From contig NZ_NOJY02000012.1 in the NCBI RefSeq assembly GCF_002250835.2, positions 1 to 64,000 on the forward strand: a stretch of DNA of 64,000 nucleotides, in the 5' to 3' direction. The translations under genes were made by a program, and so were the position numbers. The notes beneath the pieces were generated by a model. It was given only the letters and a program-made list of their open reading frames with translations, was not told the origin of the DNA and ran no database searches. The first letter of the stretch is position 1. Each line of letters begins with the position of its first letter. The DNA is from Romboutsia weinsteinii (lineage in GTDB: Bacteria > Bacillota > Clostridia > Peptostreptococcales > Peptostreptococcaceae). Shown one piece after another: positions 60,410 through 64,000 of the stretch.

Positions 60410-60964
60410 CTATACGCCCTCCTTTAATATCTTATATAGTCTTTCACGACCTCTTCTTAAGTTAGTCTTTACTGTATTTTCATTACACTGAAGAACTTCT
60501 CCTATTTCTTTTATGGTCATATCATGAAAGTACTGAAGTATTATTGGAGTCTTAAATTTTTCCTCTAAAATATCTATTGCATTGTATAAATCTATTTTTT
60601 CTTCTAATTGCTCATAACTTATATCATCAATTAGGTCTATCTTTTCAAATTTATCTACAAACTTAACCTTACTTCTTTTACTATCTCTAACGTTATTTAT
60701 AAGTATTCTTGTAATCCATGTTTTAAAATATTTTGCTTGCTTTAATTTGTGTAAACTTATAATTGCCTTATACACTGTCTCTTGGCAGATTTCTGTTGCT
60801 TCATATTCATCTTTAAGATATAAAAATGCAGTCTTATATAAATATTCTTTATGCTTATTTATTAATAATTCAATTGCATCTTTATCTCCACTTATTGCTT
60901 TTTCTACTATAGTATTATCATCTTCTTCTAATGACTTATACTTTTTAAATGATATTAATTGCAT
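60410..60964 (-). CDS. ECF-type RNA polymerase sigma factor
   Basis: A 184-residue sigma-70 factor of the ECF class. Region 2 (LYKTAFLYLKDEYEATEICQETVYKAI, KTWITRILINNVRDSKR) and region 4 (MTIKEIGEVLQCNENTVKTNLRRGRERL) are intact with a short linker; no region 1 or 3. The start at 60964 (MQLISF) follows AGGGGGAAGG. Co-transcribed with the downstream anti-sigma gene. Typical targets are envelope stress genes; its own promoter was not identified with confidence. Confidence 0.93.
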   Translation of the reverse strand: MQLISFKKYKSLEEDDNTIVEKAISGDKDAIELLINKHKEYLYKTAFLYLKDEYEATEICQETVYKAIISLHKLKQAKYFKTWITRILINNVRDSKRSKVKFVDKFEKIDLIDDISYEQLEEKIDLYNAIDILEEKFKTPIILQYFHDMTIKEIGEVLQCNENTVKTNLRRGRERLYKILKEGV

Positions 60965-61071
60965 TACCTTCCCCCTTTTTGTCATGTTACATTTATTAGA
61001 CGGAGTAAGTATATACTAAGTTTCAGTAATTTAAAATAAATTATGATTACTTAGATACATAAAGAATAAAA

Positions 61072-61122
61072 ATAACCGTATCCTAGTATTTACAATATGT
61101 ATACCCTAAGATACAGTTATTA
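61072..61122 (-). terminator. Terminator of the vanZ-like gene
   Basis: Long imperfect stem AATAACTGTATC/GATACGGTTATT with TTTTTATTC tail on the minus strand, between the VanZ-like gene and the sigma factor. Confidence 0.7.
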
Positions 61123-61155
61123 ATTTTAATATGATTCAAAATAATATTTTATAAT

Positions 61156-61677
61156 CTAATTTGCTATAAATATTCCTACTATTATAATACTAACTGGTAT
61201 CATAACCCCAGTACTACAAATAGTAATGAAGTTTTTTACTTTTGCTCTTTCTTTAAAAATCTTTTTGATAGCTGTATAAATTACTATACCAATAATTCCA
61301 CCAATAGTATTAGTGATAATATCAGTTATATCACTAGCACCTATTCCAAATATATATTGACTGCATTCAAATATAAAACTTATTGTAGCCATTATAAGTA
61401 TACTTTTAGATATTTTTATATCCTTAATTAATAGACTTATATAAATCCCTAATGGAATAAATAAAATCACATTACCGTATATATCTAGCTTACTAAAGTT
61501 ACCTTTAAATACTTCATCAAATGGTATTAAGTTAAGTGTTCTTGATAAGTAGTATCTATCACTACTAAAAAGCTCTAGTGGAGATACATATTTAAACGGA
61601 ATATTCCACAGAACAAACCCTATATAAAATAAAAATCCCATAATAAATAAAGTGTTGATCATTCTTTTGCTCTTCAT
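61156..61677 (-). CDS. VanZ-family membrane protein
   Basis: A 173-residue membrane protein of the VanZ family with five hydrophobic segments. The family pattern NLIPFDEVF, then DIYGNVILFIPLGIYISLL, FECSQYIFGIGASDITDIITNTIGGIIG is clear. VanZ proteins are linked to low-level teicoplanin tolerance and surface glycan export; here the role is unknown and no other van genes are present. GGGGGAAAA ribosome binding site. Confidence 0.88.
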   Translation of the reverse strand: MKSKRMINTLFIMGFLFYIGFVLWNIPFKYVSPLELFSSDRYYLSRTLNLIPFDEVFKGNFSKLDIYGNVILFIPLGIYISLLIKDIKISKSILIMATISFIFECSQYIFGIGASDITDIITNTIGGIIGIVIYTAIKKIFKERAKVKNFITICSTGVMIPVSIIIVGIFIAN

Positions 61678-61812
61678 TTTTCCCCCTATTTTAAATGTTT
61701 TACCATTATAAAATTAACTTATTTAAAATTTTATAATAATTAAGTTCCAGTATATATTATAAATCTTATTTAATTCTTTCTCCAGTTACAAAATAGTTAT
61801 ATTATTTTTCCT

Positions 61813-62169
61813 CTATTTACCATAAAGCCTAATGCCAACTAATAAACATCCTTCTATATACGAATAATTATTTGCCTGCAAATATGTAAGTATCTCTTCA
61901 CTTTCTGCTCCTGGTTGAATAACCATACATTTAAAGCTTTTCTTGTTTTCTTTTAACAATTTTATTCCTGCAGGTGGGTTAATACATAAATCAATAATAT
62001 CTATTTCTTCTTCTATATCATTTAATGATTGTAGTTCTTTTCCTACTGAGTATACGTTGTATTTACTATCTATTAATTCATGTTTTATCTTATATGCATA
62101 TTTTTCTTTGTTTAAAGTGTCCCCTAATACTGCAAATGTGTTGTATTGCATAATTTCTTTTAAATCCAT
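61813..62169 (-). CDS. CoA-binding protein (YccU-like)
   Basis: A 118-residue single-domain Rossmann protein of the CoA_binding family (FAVLGDTLNKEKYAYKI, VYSVGKEL, IDLCINPPAG, MVIQPGAESEEIL), homologous to the CoA-binding part of succinyl-CoA synthetase. Biological role of stand-alone forms is not known. Weak GGTGTAGG ribosome binding site. Monocistronic. Confidence 0.88.
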   Translation of the reverse strand: MDLKEIMQYNTFAVLGDTLNKEKYAYKIKHELIDSKYNVYSVGKELQSLNDIEEEIDIIDLCINPPAGIKLLKENKKSFKCMVIQPGAESEEILTYLQANNYSYIEGCLLVGIRLYGK

Positions 62170-62243
62170 ACCTACACCTCCATATCTTTTATTAGCTATA
62201 ATAGTATTTTTCCCACACCTTACTTTTATTATTTTATATTAAA

Positions 62244-62271
62244 TAAAAAAATAGGAGCATATGCTCCTACT
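62244..62271 (-). terminator. Terminator of the DUF2089 operon
   Basis: GTAGGAGCAT/ATGCTCCTAT hairpin with TTTTTTT on the minus strand. Confidence 0.88.
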
Positions 62272-62324
62272 TTACATTTAATATATTAATATTGTTCAAT
62301 TGATACACTAAAAAAATCCCTATT

Positions 62325-62597
62325 CTAAATCTTGATTTTTACAATGTCTCCATTTTCTGATTCTATATCTACTAGATATAGTCCCTTATGTTCTTTTTTT
62401 AGGTATTTTAAACCCTCTATAATTACATCTATATCATCGGACTTAAATGTATAATTTACTTTGCTAATTTTAATTTCTTTGTCATAATATCTTTTTATAA
62501 ATGGCTTAGATACTCGTAGTAAAGTCGTTATAGCACCTAATGGAATTATTATATTCATATTAAAGTTATCTTCTTTGCTCTTGACCGTTATTCTCAT
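62325..62597 (-). CDS. Small operon protein (90 aa)
   Basis: A 90-residue protein, alternating strands and a helix, with positive central region (RVSKPFIKRYYDKEIKISKV) and strand-rich C-terminus (LYLVDIESENGDIVKIKI). It resembles the C-terminal domain of the 133-residue upstream protein (both carry IPLG/IPLEF plus ...GDIVKIK/DDGNDKV). Last gene of the DUF2089 operon, 10 bp downstream. Family not named. Confidence 0.7.
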   Translation of the reverse strand: MRITVKSKEDNFNMNIIIPLGAITTLLRVSKPFIKRYYDKEIKISKVNYTFKSDDIDVIIEGLKYLKKEHKGLYLVDIESENGDIVKIKI

Positions 62598-62607
62598 ATA
62601 AAAATAC

Positions 62608-63009
62608 CTATTGTATCTCTACTATAACTTTGTCATTTCCATCATCTACTTCTACAATTCTTCCAACAAATCCATTATCTATCGCATCCATTAATTTTTC
62701 TATATCTATATTGTGTTTTTCAAGTTCACTACTGTACATAATTCCTATTGATCCCATTATTTTTACAAACTCTAATGGTATATTAATCTTAACTTTGCTT
62801 CCATCGCTACTTTTTACTCTTACAAATAATATCTTTCCTTTTTTACCATCATTTTTTATATCAAAAAAGTCATCATCTTCAACTTTTTCACTTTTAATAA
62901 ATGGGTCACTCTTTTCATTACAATCTAATACATCTAATAATTTTATAGCTTCCTCTGCAGTTATTTTTCCTTCTTCAACCATTTTTAATATTCTCTTTTT
63001 ATCTTCCAT
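62608..63009 (-). CDS. SHOCT-like/YvlB-N-like operon protein (133 aa)
   Basis: A 133-residue protein. The N-terminus MEDKKRILKMVEEGKITAEE is a short helical-hairpin module of the SHOCT/YvlB type (x-ILKMVxEGKIxxEEAIxLLxxL), also seen at the end of the DUF2089 protein upstream. The C-terminal half is a beta-alpha domain (GKILFVRVKSSDGSKVKINI, GRIVEVDDGNDKVIVEI). Central gene of a three-gene operon; function unknown. Confidence 0.75.
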   Translation of the reverse strand: MEDKKRILKMVEEGKITAEEAIKLLDVLDCNEKSDPFIKSEKVEDDDFFDIKNDGKKGKILFVRVKSSDGSKVKINIPLEFVKIMGSIGIMYSSELEKHNIDIEKLMDAIDNGFVGRIVEVDDGNDKVIVEIQ

Positions 63010-63034
63010 CTGAATCTCTCCTTTATATTTTTAC

Positions 63035-63397
63035 TTATAATTTCTTTAAAAGATTAATAGCTTCTTCAGAGCTTATCTCCTTATTTTCTAACATATCCAT
63101 TATTTTTTCTTTTTCTTTGGTTGTATCTTTTTTAATTACTAAGCCTAGTTCGTTATTAATCTCATCAAGCTTACCTCTTACTGTTGGATAAGATATCCCC
63201 AGCTGCTTTTCAACATCTTTTATATTTCCTCTACACGCTAAAAACACTTCTACAAAATTTAACTGCTCTTTTGATAATCTATCAAATTTTGAAATAGAAA
63301 ACTCATTTTCTATAATTGTGTTGCAATGATTACATTTTAATTTCATAATCTTCATGTCTTCCGTACAAACCGGACATTTAGTTATAATTTTATACAC
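63035..63397 (-). CDS. DUF2089 zinc-ribbon/HTH regulator
   Basis: A 120-residue protein. Zinc-ribbon cysteines (CPVC, CNHC) in residues 8-25 are followed by a helix-turn-helix of the DUF2089 family (QLGISYPTVRGKLDEIN) and a C-terminal EAINLLKKL hairpin. Probably a transcription factor that controls its own operon with the two downstream genes. The start is GTG at 63397, 8 bases after AAGGAAG. Confidence 0.88.
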   Translation of the reverse strand: MYKIITKCPVCTEDMKIMKLKCNHCNTIIENEFSISKFDRLSKEQLNFVEVFLACRGNIKDVEKQLGISYPTVRGKLDEINNELGLVIKKDTTKEKEKIMDMLENKEISSEEAINLLKKL

Positions 63398-63681
63398 TTT
63401 ATCACTTCCTTTAATATTAGTATATTAAATATTTTTGAAAATGTCATTAGTATTTTTCATTTTTTTAATATTTTTATTAAATATATTAATTTTTATTCAT
63501 TTTTATATTAATATATTTAATTTCATAATTAATATTATCAATATGCTCAATTTAATTTCATCTATTTTTCTTTGTACACTTATTAAAACTTTAAATTTAT
63601 ATATTATTGTTGGAACAACAGCAAGTAATATCGCTTTTTTCATTGTTACCTTTTTTAAATATGAAAATTATATAAAATAAT

Positions 63682-63722
63682 AAAAACTTCTAATGATTAA
63701 GTTAGCTCATTAGAAGTTTTCC
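63682..63722. terminator. Terminator at right end
   Basis: AAAACTTCTAATG/CATTAGAAGTTTT stem, 24 bp after the stop of the minus-strand gene at the window edge. The interval 63398-63681 is very AT-rich, with no gene supported. Confidence 0.8.
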
Positions 63723-63745
63723 TATAGCGTATTAGATACAGATAC

Positions 63746-64000
63746 TTATTTATTCATAAAATCGATAAAATTATTTTTTAGTTCATTTGGATTTTCATAT
63801 TCAAGGGATATCAAACAGTTAGTTTCATCAACTTTTAAATTGTATAATTGGTTATAAAGATCTTGAACATCCCACCCTTTGTAATCATAATGTTTTGTTT
63901 TAGTAAATAATGATGCATACTTTTTTGAATTAGGTATTTTATCATATAAGTAAATAGTTTCTAAATTTCCACTATCTCTATCAAATGTTACGTAAAGATC
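63746..64000 (-). CDS. Hypothetical protein, cut by window end
   Basis: An open frame of 84 residues entering from the right edge and ending at 63746. It carries DLYVTFDRDSGNLETIYLYD near the edge and ends with LISLEYENPNELKNNFIDFM NK. Soluble, Tyr/Asp-rich. Start lies outside the window; family not recognised. A terminator follows on the same strand. Confidence 0.6.
   Translation of the reverse strand, partial: DLYVTFDRDSGNLETIYLYDKIPNSKKYASLFTKTKHYDYKGWDVQDLYNQLYNLKVDETNCLISLEYENPNELKNNFIDFMNK

Noticed and set aside
61156-61677. Glycopeptide resistance cluster around the VanZ-like gene
   Set aside because: No VanHAX, VanY or two-component genes occur nearby; stand-alone VanZ proteins are common in Firmicutes.
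63435-63680. 81-codon hydrophobic plus-strand ORF near the right end
   Set aside because: Composed almost entirely of Ile/Phe/Leu/Asn codons from AT-only DNA, with no ribosome binding site; expected by chance in such sequence.

Overview
The window is a low-GC, Gram-positive chromosome segment from an endospore-forming anaerobe of class Clostridia, most likely family Peptostreptococcaceae (near Clostridioides, Romboutsia or Terrisporobacter). This rests on the AT-rich base composition, AGA/ATA-rich codon use, strong AGGAGG ribosome binding sites, an alpha/beta-type SASP, a cysteine-rich spore-type protein, a class II (B12) ribonucleotide reductase and a queK-qrtT-queL queuosine salvage operon of the kind known from Clostridioides difficile. 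The genus cannot be settled from sequence alone. The first 19 bases are the Illumina Nextera mosaic end, so base 1 is a contig end from a draft assembly.

Layout. 0.1-6.2 kb: typA, an unlisted 36-residue membrane protein, a flavin oxidoreductase behind a FapR-like box (apparently with an ATA start), a ferredoxin-type aldo/keto reductase and a CorA-type channel preceded by an unassigned RNA hairpin. 6.2-13.6 kb: a yybP-ykoY (Mn2+) riboswitch and a CaCA-type antiporter gene split by a 6.1-kb Tn3-family transposon. The transposon has intact 45-bp inverted repeats and a 6-bp target duplication. Besides resolvase and transposase it carries only a BlaR1-like membrane metalloprotease sensor and a BlaI-like repressor, with no beta-lactamase. 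13.7-20.4 kb: a Sel1/TPR protein, small membrane proteins, hypotheticals, a DUF3810 protease-like protein, a J-domain-like coiled-coil protein, and mntP behind a second Mn2+ riboswitch. 20.5-25.9 kb: a GntR(YtrA)-ABC operon with two permeases alternating with two large exported proteins, and three copies of a palindromic operator upstream. 26-27 kb: a collagen-like protein.

27-36 kb holds vitamin and sulfur metabolism: thiD-thiM-thiE behind a TPP riboswitch, cysK-cysE, a NUDIX hydrolase, and metNIQ behind a SAM-I riboswitch. 36-44 kb: a Fur-box-linked DUF3793 gene, an LRAT-like protein, nrdJ with paired NrdR boxes, cspA, adenosine deaminase behind an adenine-type (U74) purine riboswitch, gltS and a DUF1540 protein. 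44-51 kb: a SASP, Fur-boxed feoA-feoB, VOC, HAD and Mrp proteins, aspartate 4-decarboxylase and a candidate orphan small RNA. 51-54.5 kb: a small Trp-rich membrane protein, a second cold-shock gene, a Cys-rich coiled-coil protein, a lipoprotein and a Lys-rich two-headed DNA-binding candidate. 54.7-57.2 kb: queuosine salvage under a preQ1-I riboswitch. 57.5-64 kb: a secreted alpha/beta hydrolase, an ECF sigma/anti-sigma pair, VanZ-like, CoA-binding and DUF2089 genes, and a gene cut by the window end.

The segment is dense in ligand-sensing RNA (two Mn2+, TPP, SAM-I, adenine, preQ1-I) and in metal, purine and cofactor homeostasis. The clearest candidate for something undescribed is the Tn3 transposon whose only cargo is a membrane sensor/repressor pair with an unfamiliar external domain. 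It sits inside a Mn2+-riboswitch-controlled antiporter gene whose reading frame would be restored exactly (331 residues) by precise excision.
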